Shown here: in pieces, positions 24,788 to 33,716 of the stretch | How positions within the stretch are numbered: the first letter of the stretch is position 1 | Layout of the letters: every line of letters starts with the position of its first letter | Assembly (NCBI RefSeq): GCF_001507435.1 | Contig: NZ_LMWH01000254.1 | Span: forward strand, 1-64,000 | From: Streptomyces sp. NRRL F-5122 | GTDB taxonomy: Bacteria > Actinomycetota > Actinomycetes > Streptomycetales > Streptomycetaceae | Length of the DNA: 64,000 nt | Direction of reading: 5' to 3' | Notes under the pieces: model-generated | What the model saw: the letters and a program-made list of their open reading frames with translations, nothing else | Databases searched by the model: none | What the model was told of the DNA's origin: nothing | Position numbers and translations under genes: made by a program

Positions 24788-25579
24788 ATGGCTCGTAGGA
24801 CGACGCACACCGGTCGGTCAGGCCGGGTCGGGCGCACTCGGTTGATCGCCGTCGCCGGGGCCGTCACGGTCGCCGCCACGGTCGCGGCCTGCGGCAACGA
24901 CGCCCGCGACGACCGGCACCCCGACCACCGCTCCTTCGCGCTGCACGGCCGTACGCTCACCGTCGACTCCGACGACTCGGCGCTCGAGATCGTTCCGGCC
25001 GATGTGCACGATGTCCGGGTCACCCGGTGGTTCCAGGGGACGGTCGTGGTCGGCGGGGATCCACGGGTGACCTGGGCCATGAAGGACGACCGGCTGGTAC
25101 TGCGGCTGAAGTGCTCCGGTCTGGTCGCCGACTGTTCCGCGCGGCACCGGATCGAGGTGCCGCGCGGGGTGGCCGTCAAGGTCGAGGACGGTGACGGGAG
25201 CGTGCGGGCGCAGGGCTTCCAGGAGGCGCTGACCATCCGGACCCAGGACGGTTCGGTGCGGGTGAGCGACTCCACGGGGCCGCTCACGCTGGACAGCGGT
25301 GACGGGTCGGTGCGGGCGACGGGGGTGGGCTCACGGCGCGTACACGCCGCCACGCGGGACGGCTCCGTCCATCTCGAACTGGGCACCGTGCCCGATCTCG
25401 TCGAGTCGAGCAGCGAGGACGGCTCGGTCACGATCTCGCTGCCGCACGAGACCTACCGGGTCACCACCCGCACCGGGGACGGCTCCGTCCATGTCTCGGT
25501 CCCCAGGGATCCGGGCAGCTCACACGTGGTCGACGCGCGGACCCGGGACGGGTCGGTCACGGTGCGGACGGCGGGGTAG
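24788..25579 (+). CDS. DUF4097-type beta-repeat lipoprotein
   Basis: A 263-residue exported lipoprotein: a basic N-terminus, a hydrophobic stretch and the lipobox TVAACG (Cys35). The rest is a right-handed beta solenoid of the DUF4097/adhesin-like kind. Rungs carry the recurring phrase DGSV (GDGSVRAQGF, QDGSVRVSD, GDGSVRATG, RDGSVHLEL, EDGSVTISL, GDGSVHVSV, RDGSVTVRT). The ATG at 24788 follows GGGGGACACTGTC. It stands alone between the tRNA gene and a coiled-coil protein gene. The family is thought to be structural at the cell surface; no enzymatic residues are known. Confidence 0.8.
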   Translation: MARRTTHTGRSGRVGRTRLIAVAGAVTVAATVAACGNDARDDRHPDHRSFALHGRTLTVDSDDSALEIVPADVHDVRVTRWFQGTVVVGGDPRVTWAMKDDRLVLRLKCSGLVADCSARHRIEVPRGVAVKVEDGDGSVRAQGFQEALTIRTQDGSVRVSDSTGPLTLDSGDGSVRATGVGSRRVHAATRDGSVHLELGTVPDLVESSSEDGSVTISLPHETYRVTTRTGDGSVHVSVPRDPGSSHVVDARTRDGSVTVRTAG

Positions 25580-25682
25580 ACCCCGGGCCGGGCAAAGAAG
25601 TGGTGGGGCCGCGGCACATCACGAACCGAACGCCCCGTGTGTTCGTCCTCAACCGGTGGGAGAATGACACCGGGCAGGGCGG

Positions 25683-27209
25683 ATGACAGCACGGGAGAGG
25701 GATGTGACGGCGACACCACCACAGCCGTGTACGCCGTTTGCGCCATGCGCGCACCACCGATCGCCGAGCGTCCCGCCCGGCCGCACGACCATCCCGGGTG
25801 CCCCGTCCGACGTCCGGGGACACCCGGGCACGTCCGCCGGCGCCGGTGCCGCACCCGCCCGCGCCTCGGCCGGCTCCCGGGGCCGCACGGCCGTCCGTGA
25901 CATCCTCGCCCTCCTCGCCCTGCCCCTCGTCGCCGCGCTCGTGCTCCCCGGCGCCTTCGCCGGGGGCGGGACACGGCGGTGGTTCGGCGGACGGTCCGAG
26001 GGGCAGCGGGCCGAGGCCCAGGCCGCAAAGGACGCCGCCGCGGCCGCCTTCTACGAGCTCGACACCGCCCAGCGCGATCTCAGGATCTCGATCGAGACCA
26101 TCGACGCCGTGGACGACTCCCCCGCCGCCCGGCGCGCGATCACCGACTTCGAGGCGCTGGGACGGCGCATCGACGAGGCCAGCCAGCGGTACATCCAGGC
26201 CGTCGACGCGCACGACCTCGACCGCGTTGATCTCGACGCCTCCGCCGCCTCCCGGGCCCGCACCGAACTCACCGCCGCCAAGGACGAGCTGGGCCGGGTC
26301 AAGCAGGAGCTGGATCGTTTCGGCGCGAGCCTCGGACCGCTGCTCGGGAAGGCCGAGACCCAGCTCGCCCGGCTGGCCCCGGCCGTGGAGCGGGCCCGCC
26401 AGGCGCTGCTCTCCGCCAGCAACGCCCTGGACGGCGTCCGGTCCTCCGGACTCAAGGCCGACGATCTCGCCGCCCGGCTGGCCGCCCTCGCGCCCGAGCT
26501 GACCAAGCTCAATCAGGGGGCGGCCCGACACGGCGTGGCGCAGACCCTGGAACGCGCGGAGCGTGTCGCCCGGGAGGCGGAGGGCGTCCGTACGCAGGCC
26601 GAGCGGCTGCCGGAGCGGGCCGCCGAGATCGATCACCGGCTCGTCTCGCTGCGGACCCGGGCGCAGGCTCTCACCACGCGTGCCGGTCAGGTCGAGCCCG
26701 TGCTGAGCGAGCTGCGCCGCCGGTTCGCCGCGGCCTGCTGGCAGGACCTGCAGCAGGTCCCGGAGCAGGCCGGCGAGTCCGTGCGGCAGGCCGAGCTGAA
26801 GCTGAAGGAGGCGCAGGCCGCGCGGGAGGCGCAGCGCTGGCCGGACGCGACCTCGCTGCTGTCGACCGTCCGGGCGCTGCTGAACACGACGGACGAGGCC
26901 GTGTCCGCTGCCGGTGACCGGCTGCGGCGACTGAACGCCGTGCAGAAGGACCCGCAGCAGGAGATCGAGCGCACGCGGTTCGCGATCCGGGACGCGCAGC
27001 GGCTGGCGATGACGGGGCGCAACAAGCCCGATCCGCGGCACGCCCGGCCGCTCGACGACTCCGTGGCCCGCCTGGACCGGGCGGTCGCGTCGCTGGAGGG
27101 CCGCCACCCGGACTACTGGCACTTCCTGACCGAGACCGAGGCGGTGCGCCGGACGGTCGCACGGGTGGTCGGCAGTATCCGTGAGGAACGCGGCGCGGGA
27201 ACGTCGTAG
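25683..27209 (+). CDS. Membrane-anchored coiled-coil protein
   Basis: A 508-residue protein (or about 501 if it starts at GTG 25704) with a low-complexity cytoplasmic N-terminus of about 70 residues, one hydrophobic segment (DILALLALPLVAALVLPGAF) and about 380 residues of alternating Ala/Leu/Glu/Arg helix predicted to form coiled coils (AAKDELGRVKQELDRFGASL, AERVAREAEGVRTQAERL). This is a common actinomycete type of unknown function, sometimes annotated as DnaJ-like or TPM-like without clear support. It ends near a perfect 26-bp palindrome that separates it from the convergent amidase-domain gene. Confidence 0.65.
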   Translation: MTARERDVTATPPQPCTPFAPCAHHRSPSVPPGRTTIPGAPSDVRGHPGTSAGAGAAPARASAGSRGRTAVRDILALLALPLVAALVLPGAFAGGGTRRWFGGRSEGQRAEAQAAKDAAAAAFYELDTAQRDLRISIETIDAVDDSPAARRAITDFEALGRRIDEASQRYIQAVDAHDLDRVDLDASAASRARTELTAAKDELGRVKQELDRFGASLGPLLGKAETQLARLAPAVERARQALLSASNALDGVRSSGLKADDLAARLAALAPELTKLNQGAARHGVAQTLERAERVAREAEGVRTQAERLPERAAEIDHRLVSLRTRAQALTTRAGQVEPVLSELRRRFAAACWQDLQQVPEQAGESVRQAELKLKEAQAAREAQRWPDATSLLSTVRALLNTTDEAVSAAGDRLRRLNAVQKDPQQEIERTRFAIRDAQRLAMTGRNKPDPRHARPLDDSVARLDRAVASLEGRHPDYWHFLTETEAVRRTVARVVGSIREERGAGTS

Positions 27210-27293
27210 CACGGGGTGCGGCGCCAGGCTGAGGGGGCCTCGCGGTATCCACGCACGGCACAGGGACGGGGCGGGGGCGGTGCGGGAGCCGGA

Positions 27294-27319
27294 CGGCCCT
27301 GCGCCCGGGCGCAGGGCCG
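27294..27319. terminator. Bidirectional terminator, 26-bp palindrome
   Basis: A perfect self-complementary sequence with core CCCTGCGCCCGGGCGCAGGG lies between the stops of two convergent genes. It can form a strong hairpin in either transcript. Confidence 0.75.
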
Positions 27320-27342
27320 CTCGGCGGCACTCGAGCGACGGC

Positions 27343-28527
27343 TCAGGTGCGGTACGCGTAGTACGCGGCGTTCGGGTACGACGCGATGATGCTCGCCACC
27401 GACCTGTTGTAGGTGTTGGTGGAGTGGTACGTCACATACGGCACGCCCTGCGAGTTGCGGGAGGTGACGATCATGGAGTGGTCCTTGGACCCGTCCTTGT
27501 CGAAGTCCATCTGCAGCACGTCGCCGACGTCCATCTGGTAGACGTTGGCGAGGCTGGTGACCCGCTTGGAGGACAGGGCGAACCAGGAGAACTCGTTGAC
27601 CCCGATGAACGAGTCGGACTGGATCTCGGAGTTGCCGAACCACTTGTGGAAGTCCGACGTGTAGCCGGGCACATGCTTCCAGCCGCCCGCCTTCAGGGAC
27701 TGGCTGACGAAGTTGGTGCAGTCGCCGCCGGCGCCCTGGCCGTTGAAGTTCGGGTAGTCCGGGTTGTACTTGCTCCAGTACTTCTGCGCGTACGCGGCCA
27801 TGGCCTTGTAGTCGTAGCCGGTGGCGGAGAAGTTCTTCGGCTTGGCCGGCGCGGGCCGCGTCGTGGCCGAACGAGCCGCCTCAGGCGGGCCGTCGTCGGC
27901 CGCGGTGGCCGGTGCCGCGACGGCCGGCTTGGCGACCTGGTTCACGGCCAGGTAGCCGTCGTCGGTGTCCCGGATGCCGGTCAGCTGCCAGTCGCCGTCA
28001 CGACCGGCCTTGAACGTCAGCTCGTGGTGGGCCTGGAAGCCGGTGGTCTTCGGCTCGCTGCCCTTGACCTTCTCGTACGTCAGGGTGGTGGTCTCGGTGA
28101 TGGCGACCGTGGCGTGCCGGCCCTTCACCTGCGTGGCGTCCAGCTTGACGCTGGTGTTGGCCGCGCTGTACTTCTCCCCCAGCTGCGCGAGACGGGCCTT
28201 GCGGCCGCTCAGCTCCGACAGCGCCGTGTTCTCGTGGCGGGACTGCGTTCCGGACAGGCGCACCTTGCCCGAGAATCCGGACGTCAGCCGGTGCCCCTTC
28301 TTCCCGCCTTCGGTCTTGTCCACCAGGGCCTGGGTGCGATCCGTGAAGACGGCGTCGGCCAGCCGCTGGAAGGTTGCCCTGGTCGCCGGGTCCACCTTCG
28401 GGTCGTCCGTAACTGCCGCGCCCGCGCTCCAGTTGGGCAGCAATGCGACTCCGGCGACCACCGAGGCGGCCGCCGCGGTGATGATGGTCGTGCGGCTCCG
28501 CTTACGGCTCAATCTTCTTGATTTCAA
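27343..28527 (-). CDS. Secreted amidase-domain (Amidase_6) protein
   Basis: A 394-residue exported protein. The N-terminus is basic and followed by a hydrophobic signal (TTIITAAAASVVAGVALL). A middle region of about 150 residues precedes a C-terminal Amidase_6/CHAP-like cysteine peptidase domain. That domain has the catalytic motif GGDCTNFVSQ (Cys270) and a later histidine in DHSMIVTS. Such proteins probably cut peptidoglycan cross-links. The gene starts at TTG 28527, justified by GAGGGG seven bases upstream; no ATG or GTG fits. It is followed on the same strand by the envelope genes for a deacetylase-like protein and a PBP, suggesting a cell-wall cluster. Confidence 0.78.
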   Translation of the reverse strand: MKSRRLSRKRSRTTIITAAAASVVAGVALLPNWSAGAAVTDDPKVDPATRATFQRLADAVFTDRTQALVDKTEGGKKGHRLTSGFSGKVRLSGTQSRHENTALSELSGRKARLAQLGEKYSAANTSVKLDATQVKGRHATVAITETTTLTYEKVKGSEPKTTGFQAHHELTFKAGRDGDWQLTGIRDTDDGYLAVNQVAKPAVAAPATAADDGPPEAARSATTRPAPAKPKNFSATGYDYKAMAAYAQKYWSKYNPDYPNFNGQGAGGDCTNFVSQSLKAGGWKHVPGYTSDFHKWFGNSEIQSDSFIGVNEFSWFALSSKRVTSLANVYQMDVGDVLQMDFDKDGSKDHSMIVTSRNSQGVPYVTYHSTNTYNRSVASIIASYPNAAYYAYRT

Positions 28528-28636
28528 TGATGTTCCCCTCTACGCCGGTACACCTACCGGGCGACGGAATCTTCGCACGGGCTGTGTGACGGTTGTGAAG
28601 AGGGGACGCACAAGTGGAACCGGACTGCTCCAGGCG

Positions 28637-29920
28637 TCACTTGACCACCGTCGACCAGTCAGGCGACTGCGCCGGGTCCAGGCTGCGCAAACGGTCCAGC
28701 GTCTCCGGCTTCTGCACGTCGAGCCAGTCGGCCAGCTCCTTGAACGAGACGCACTGGACGCCCTTTTTGGTGCACACGTTCTTGACCACCTGGTCGATGG
28801 CCTTCATGTAGATGCTGCCGTTCCAGTCCTCGAAGTGGTTGCCGACGAACAAGGGGGCCCGGCTGCCGTAGTAGACGCGGTCGAAACCGGCCATGTACGA
28901 GTCCACCGTCATCTGCTCCCACTCGGCGTACTTCGACGCGTCGCCCTGCGTCTCACCGGCCGACTGGTTGTAGAGGAAGTTGAAGTCCATGGACAGGCCT
29001 TGGTACTTGCCGCCCTCGTACGGCAGCATCTGCAGCGGGAAGTCCCAGATGCCCTTCTTCTTCACCGGCCATATCTGGAAGTCGCCGGGGGAGCTCGCGT
29101 CGTAACGCCAGCCGTAACCCTTCATGGCCTTCAGCAGGTTCGGCTGGCCCTCCAGGCAGGGCGCCCGTCCGCCGGTGACCTCCTTCTTGAAGTCGAAGGG
29201 CAGCGCGGGAATGTCCTTGTAGCCGGTGTTGGTCTTCCAGTTCTCGACGAAGGAGTAGAACTGGTCGATCTCGCTCTTCCACTCGTCGACGCTCCAGTCG
29301 CCACCGCCCTTGGCGTCGCAGAAGTGCCCGTTGAAGTGGGTGCCGATCTCGTTGCCGTCGTTGTACGCCTGGCGCAGCTGCTCCAGCGTGGTGCGTATGT
29401 GCTCGTCGGTGGCGTAGTCGATGGCCGCGTCGCCCGCCTCGTGCTGCGGCGGGTGGTAGAGATCCTTCTTGTTCTTGGGCAGCAGGTAGATGCCCGTGAG
29501 GAAGAAGGTCATGTGGGCGTTGAACTCCTTGGCCAACTCCCGGTAGTGCGAGAAGAGATTGTCGCTTCCCTCCAGCGCGCCGTCCCAGGAGAAGACCACG
29601 AACTGGGGCGGCTTCTCACCGGGCTTGAGCGGCTTCGGCTTCAGCGAACCCTTCTGCGGTCCCGTGTAGGAGGTCGAAGCGTCGCCGATGACCTGTGTCC
29701 TGCCGTCCCACTTCGGCGTCGCGGTCGGCTTGGCGGCGGCCTTGTCGTCGTTCCGCTCGGTGCCGGCGGAGGCGGTCGGCGCCGTGTCGTCGTGCCGGGC
29801 CACCGCCAGGAAGGTCACCGTGACGGACGCCACGGCGAGAAGGGCCGCCAGGGTGATGTTGCGGCGGTTGTTGGTGCGGGTGGGGCGTGCGCGGCGGCGG
29901 TGGCCGTTCTTCTTCGTCAC
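28637..29920 (-). CDS. Polysaccharide deacetylase-like secreted protein
   Basis: A 427-residue protein with one N-terminal membrane/signal segment (ITLAALLAVASVTVTFLAVA) after a very basic start. The exported part resembles the NodB-like deacetylase fold: PPQFVVFSWDGALEGSD as the first strand with an aspartate, HMTFFLTGIYLL, then NEIGTHFNGHFCD, which resembles the H-S/T-xx-H metal motif region. The exact NodB signature is not complete, so catalysis is uncertain. The GTG start is at 29920. It lies 49 bp downstream of the PBP gene on the same strand, so the two are probably co-transcribed and act on the cell wall. Confidence 0.68.
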   Translation of the reverse strand: MTKKNGHRRRARPTRTNNRRNITLAALLAVASVTVTFLAVARHDDTAPTASAGTERNDDKAAAKPTATPKWDGRTQVIGDASTSYTGPQKGSLKPKPLKPGEKPPQFVVFSWDGALEGSDNLFSHYRELAKEFNAHMTFFLTGIYLLPKNKKDLYHPPQHEAGDAAIDYATDEHIRTTLEQLRQAYNDGNEIGTHFNGHFCDAKGGGDWSVDEWKSEIDQFYSFVENWKTNTGYKDIPALPFDFKKEVTGGRAPCLEGQPNLLKAMKGYGWRYDASSPGDFQIWPVKKKGIWDFPLQMLPYEGGKYQGLSMDFNFLYNQSAGETQGDASKYAEWEQMTVDSYMAGFDRVYYGSRAPLFVGNHFEDWNGSIYMKAIDQVVKNVCTKKGVQCVSFKELADWLDVQKPETLDRLRSLDPAQSPDWSTVVK

Positions 29921-29969
29921 GGGCGGCTCGTTCCGGGAGGAGGCGGGGGGTTGTGACTCGGCGCCGTCG

Positions 29970-32099
29970 TCAGCCGAGTGGACTCATGGCTTTGGACCAG
30001 ATGCCGTAGGGGACGCTGCCGGACGTGGTGCCGGCGAGCCCGTCGAGTTCCAGCGGTTCGAGGCTCTTGGACAGGTCGATCCGGTAGACCACGACCGCCG
30101 TCGACACGGACGCGGCCGTCCCGACGTACCAGGACGCCGTGTCGTCGTGCGTGGTTCCGGCCTTGCCGGCCACCTGGGCGGTGGTGGGGGCCGCGTCCGG
30201 ATGAGCGGTGCGGAAGGACTCCGTCAGCGCCTCGGTCACCTGGCGGGCCACCGTGGAGCCGAACGCCTTCCGGGTCCCCGGCACTTTGAGCGCGACCTTG
30301 GAACCGTTGCGGGTCACACGGCGCACCGAGTAGGGCTCGGTGTGCGTACCGTCCGCGGCGAACGTGCCGTATCCGCTGGCCATCCGGATCGCGCTGGGCG
30401 TGGCGGTGCCCATGGAGAGCGCGGGCACCTGCGGTCCCATGCTGGAGGCGAGCAGTCCGGCCGCCTCCGCGGTGTCGCGAACCTTGTTCAGCCCTGTGTC
30501 CATGCCCAGTTGCATGAAGGGGGTGTTCACCGAGAGGGTGAGTGCCTGCCCCAGACCGATCTGCCCGTAGGACTTGTTGCCGTCGTTGTGGGCGGCGACC
30601 TTCTTGCCGCTGCGGTCCCAGTACGGTCCCTCGGGTGTGGTCACGGGAACGCCGTCGTCACCGTCGTAGAGCGACTCCGGGGTGACCGGGGTGGCCGGAC
30701 CGTTCCTGGTCTTGTAGACACCGTGCTCCAGGCCGGCGGCATAGACGAACGGCAGGAACGCCGAACCGGCCTGCACGGTGGTCGCGTTGGACTCGTTGTA
30801 CCCCTGGGTGCGGTGGTCGGGGCCGCCGTAGACCGCGAGGATGCGCCCGTCCGCGGCGACAGTGGCCGCGCCGTAGTGGGCGGTCTTCGCCGAGTCGGGG
30901 TGGTCCTTCCGGCCCTGGTTGCGGGCCTTGGTCACCGCGTCGGTGAGCGCCTCCTCCCGTTTGCGGTCGAAGGTCGTGTAGATCTGGTAGCCGCCCAGGT
31001 CGAACTGCTTGTCCGAGACGTGCCCGGACTTCTTGACGTACTGGGAGGCCAGTTCGACGAGATAGTCGCTCTGCTCGCCGGTGTTGTAGAGCGGGTTCTG
31101 CTTGAGCGGCTCAGGGAAGGTCCGGTACTTCGCCCGCTCCGACGGCGACAGCTTGCCGATCTCGACCATCCGGTCGAGGATCCAGGACCAGCGTTCCACG
31201 GCTCGCTGGTGGTTCACCTTGCTCAGAGTGGGGTCGAACAGTCCAGCCCCCTTCAGCAGCGAGGCGAGGAAAGCGGCCTCGCCCGCGTCGAGCTGGCTGA
31301 CGTCCTTGCCGTAGTAGGCCTGGGCGGCCCGCTGGATGCCGTAGGTGCCGCGGCCGAACCAACTGGTGTTGAGGTATCCCTCGAGGATCTTGTCCTTGCT
31401 CATCCTGTTGTCGAGCTTGAGCGCGATCATCGCCTCGGTGAACTTGCGGCTCACCGTCTGGTTCTGGGTCAGATAGACGTTCTTCACATACTGCTGCGTG
31501 ATGGTCGAACCGCCCTCGGTGTCCCCCTCACCGACCGTGCGCCACAGGGCGCGGGTGAGACCCGAGAAGGAAATGCCGGGGTCCGAGTAGAAGCTCTCGT
31601 TCTCGGCCGCGAGTACCGCCCAACGGACCTGCTCCGGTATGTCCTTCAGCGGCATGGCCTGGCGCTGCACCCAGCCGGTGCGGGCCATCGGCGTGCCGTC
31701 GGACCAGAAGTAGACGTTGTCCTGCTGGGTGGCGTACGTGTTCAGGTTCTGCGGTATGTCCGTGGCGGCGTACGCCACGGCGAGGAGGACCCCGCTCAGG
31801 CCGACGGACGTCAGTACGGCCCCCAGCCACTGGCGCCAGGAGGGCGTCCAGCGCCGCCAGCCGGTCCGGCCCGGGCGGGGGTAGAGCGGCCTGAGCCTGC
31901 GGACGTGGTGCGCGAGCCTGCGGGCGTGGGGGTCGAGTCGGGCCTTGAGACGGGCGAGCGGCGGAGGTGGGGCGGCCTTCTGGCGGGCGCTGCGCCGGGG
32001 TCCCAACTTCGGTATGGGTATTCGCAGTTGCATGGTGACGTCCGGCTTCACCGGCGCGACGTCGTCCGGGTCCGCGGACTCCATGGTCTTCAACTGCAT
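29970..32099 (-). CDS. Class A penicillin-binding protein with degenerate transpeptidase
   Basis: A 709-residue (from ATG 32099) type II membrane protein. It has a basic cytoplasmic N-terminus, a span at WLGAVLTSVGLSGVLLAVAY, and a glycosyltransferase-51 domain (AAENESFYSDPGISFSG, EGGSTITQQYVKN, NTSWFGRGTYGI). The C-terminal penicillin-binding domain has altered motifs: SxxK reads SAFL (Ser446, Leu449 instead of Lys), SxN is intact (SVN) and KTG reads KAG. Cell-wall strand polymerisation is likely, but cross-linking may be lost. An upstream stretch to GTG 32319 encodes a plausible N-terminal extension in another frame, so the annotated start may be an internal restart. Confidence 0.75.
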   Translation of the reverse strand: MQLKTMESADPDDVAPVKPDVTMQLRIPIPKLGPRRSARQKAAPPPPLARLKARLDPHARRLAHHVRRLRPLYPRPGRTGWRRWTPSWRQWLGAVLTSVGLSGVLLAVAYAATDIPQNLNTYATQQDNVYFWSDGTPMARTGWVQRQAMPLKDIPEQVRWAVLAAENESFYSDPGISFSGLTRALWRTVGEGDTEGGSTITQQYVKNVYLTQNQTVSRKFTEAMIALKLDNRMSKDKILEGYLNTSWFGRGTYGIQRAAQAYYGKDVSQLDAGEAAFLASLLKGAGLFDPTLSKVNHQRAVERWSWILDRMVEIGKLSPSERAKYRTFPEPLKQNPLYNTGEQSDYLVELASQYVKKSGHVSDKQFDLGGYQIYTTFDRKREEALTDAVTKARNQGRKDHPDSAKTAHYGAATVAADGRILAVYGGPDHRTQGYNESNATTVQAGSAFLPFVYAAGLEHGVYKTRNGPATPVTPESLYDGDDGVPVTTPEGPYWDRSGKKVAAHNDGNKSYGQIGLGQALTLSVNTPFMQLGMDTGLNKVRDTAEAAGLLASSMGPQVPALSMGTATPSAIRMASGYGTFAADGTHTEPYSVRRVTRNGSKVALKVPGTRKAFGSTVARQVTEALTESFRTAHPDAAPTTAQVAGKAGTTHDDTASWYVGTAASVSTAVVVYRIDLSKSLEPLELDGLAGTTSGSVPYGIWSKAMSPLG

Positions 32100-32319
32100 G
32101 GTGACGTCCGGGGGAAGGGGTGGTGTCCGGAGGCAGGGGCGCTCCGGCCTTCAACTGCGTGGTGGTGTCCGGAGACAGGGGCGCTCCGGCCTTCAACTGC
32201 ATGGTGGTGTCGGGATCGAAGGACTTCCCGGTCCGGGCCTCGCCCTCGGGGCGGCGCTCCCGCGGCTGCTCGGGCGCCACCTCGGGTTCCTCGGGACGGC
32301 CGTCGTTCCCGCTAGTCAC
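32100..32319 (-). other. Out-of-frame N-terminal coding extension of PBP gene
   Basis: From GTG 32319 (GAGAGGGCTCACC upstream) the frame encodes VTSGNDGRPEEPEVAPEQ and then 14-residue repeats (DTTMQLKAGAPL). It loses register with the PBP near 32,110-32,118, where CCTTCCCCC has one base too many. Removing one base fuses it to PPDVTMQLK of the PBP. The native gene therefore probably spans 29,970-32,319 and carries a +1 frameshift here. Confidence 0.6.
32119..32202 (-). repeat. Two 42-bp tandem repeats in PBP 5' region
   Basis: Units 32,119-32,160 and 32,161-32,202 differ at only two positions and encode (T/M)QLKAGAPL(P/S)PDTT. Partial copies lie on both sides. The frameshift occurs at the edge of this array, which fits slippage in a repeat. 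Confidence 0.7.
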
Positions 32320-32656
32320 GGTGAGCCCTCTCGCACGCACGCGTTTGTGGATGCCGGCCCTGTATTCGCTGCCGTGCCTCGGTCACCACTGCGTCTCCCT
32401 CCGCACTCGGTCTTGCGCGCGCGGGTAGATGCAGCTGCCACACATATGGCTGCGAGCCCCCTCACGACGTTGCGGCTCCTCGCGGCTTCTATAAATTATC
32501 AGCGGCCTCTGTGATCTACCGGATCAGGAGTGGCAGAGAAGTGGCCAACTCATGGAGAGTGAGGAGATGTCAAGAAGACACTCGGGTCACCCACGCACCC
32601 TCAGGGGCGATCTCAGTGGCCCCTCGGACAGCCCGCCGCTCTTGCGGTCAGGGGGA
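32320..32656. other. Intergenic, promoter region
   Basis: No gene is seen. The stretch has an unusually AT-rich patch, CTATAAATTATC (32,490-32,501). On the minus strand it reads GATAATTTATAG, a good -10 candidate for the PBP operon. The methyltransferase stop codon bounds the region on the right. Confidence 0.4.
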
Positions 32657-33394
32657 TCAGAACGTCCTGAACTCCTCGAAGGACGGCTCGAACGAGGGGT
32701 CGGGCAAGCGAACGGCTGCGCAGCGAGGCGCCGGTTCGGCCCGAGGATCACCGACGGCCGCCGTCGGAGCCCCCGGCTCACGGGGGAAGGCGTCGGGAAT
32801 CACCGTCCAGCCGAGGTTGCGCTCGTAGTAGCGCAGTGCGGTCCGCACCGAGGGTGACCAGACGTCGTCGAGGACGATCAGCCCACCGGGTCTGACGATC
32901 TTGCGCAGGAAGTAGAGATCGACGAACACCTCGTGGAACCGGTGGCTGCCGTCGACGAACGCCGCGTCGGCGACGAGGCCTTCGGCGAGAAGCCGCGGAA
33001 GCGCGATCGACGACGGAGCGGACAGAAGAGAGGCGATCGAGTCCAGTCCGGCCGAGCAGAGCAGGTCCCAGCCGGCAAGGGACCAGTCGCGCTCCTGGTA
33101 CGGGTCGACGATGATGTGCCGGGGACGCGGCGGGTCGACCGTGACCAGCGCCTCACCGATCGCGAGCGCGGAACCGGCGTAGGCGAGACCGATCTCGACG
33201 ACCGTCTGCGCGCCCTCGGCGATCAGCAGGTCGCGCAGCCGATCGCAGGTGTGCTCGGGCACCGAGATCGTCTCGAAGTCCGCCGCACCGCCCCGAGTCC
33301 GAGGCGGTCCCTCCCGCACCAGCCGGCGGCGTACCGCGCCGACCCGTGCCCTGCGGTCGTCCGTTCCCGGCTCTCCCCCGTGGTCGTCGAACAC
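32657..33394 (-). CDS. Class I SAM-dependent methyltransferase
   Basis: A 245-residue protein of the methyltransferase-24/O-methyltransferase-like group. The SAM-binding strand and loop read TVVEIGLAYAGSALAIGEAL. A later strand carries the acidic residues AAFVDGSHRFHEVFVDL, and GGLIVLDDVW follows, as in class I enzymes that use D-H metal sites. It starts at GTG 33394. It is adjacent to, but read against, a small FmdB-type gene. The substrate cannot be inferred. Confidence 0.75.
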   Translation of the reverse strand: MFDDHGGEPGTDDRRARVGAVRRRLVREGPPRTRGGAADFETISVPEHTCDRLRDLLIAEGAQTVVEIGLAYAGSALAIGEALVTVDPPRPRHIIVDPYQERDWSLAGWDLLCSAGLDSIASLLSAPSSIALPRLLAEGLVADAAFVDGSHRFHEVFVDLYFLRKIVRPGGLIVLDDVWSPSVRTALRYYERNLGWTVIPDAFPREPGAPTAAVGDPRAEPAPRCAAVRLPDPSFEPSFEEFRTF

Positions 33395-33492
33395 TCTTCA
33401 GTACCTTTCGACGTCTTCGTGACACGTCCCGGGAGTGCTTCCGGCCCCCCGATGTCCTGGGATCGCCGGTGGCCGCCGGTTAGCCTGTGCCC

Positions 33493-33708
33493 ATGCCACG
33501 CTACGAGTACCGCTGCCGCAGCTGCGGCGACACGTTCGAACTGAGCCGTCCGATGGCGGAGTCCTCCGCCCCCGCCACGTGCCCGTCCGGTCACGACGAC
33601 ACGGTGAAGCTCCTGTCGACCGTCGCGGTGGGCGGCAGCGCGTCGGCCCCGGCGCCGGCGCCCCGGGCGGGCGGCGGCTGCTGCGGCGGCGGCGGCTGCT
33701 GCGGCTGA
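33493..33708 (+). CDS. FmdB-family zinc-ribbon protein
   Basis: A 71-residue protein. The N-terminus is the FmdB-type regulatory zinc ribbon, MPRYEYRCRSCGDTFELSRP, with a second, less regular cysteine site (ATCPSGHD). The C-terminus is a Gly/Cys tail (GGGCCGGGGCCG) that could add metal ligands. FmdB proteins are putative transcription-associated zinc ribbons of unknown partner and are widespread in Streptomyces. An in-frame GTG two codons upstream is possible. Confidence 0.8.
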   Translation: MPRYEYRCRSCGDTFELSRPMAESSAPATCPSGHDDTVKLLSTVAVGGSASAPAPAPRAGGGCCGGGGCCG

Positions 33709-33716
33709 GCACCCGC

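Noticed and set aside
29688..32315. 875-codon open frame opposite the PBP gene
   Set aside because: It is low-complexity and lacks domains; the minus strand encodes clear glycosyltransferase motifs.
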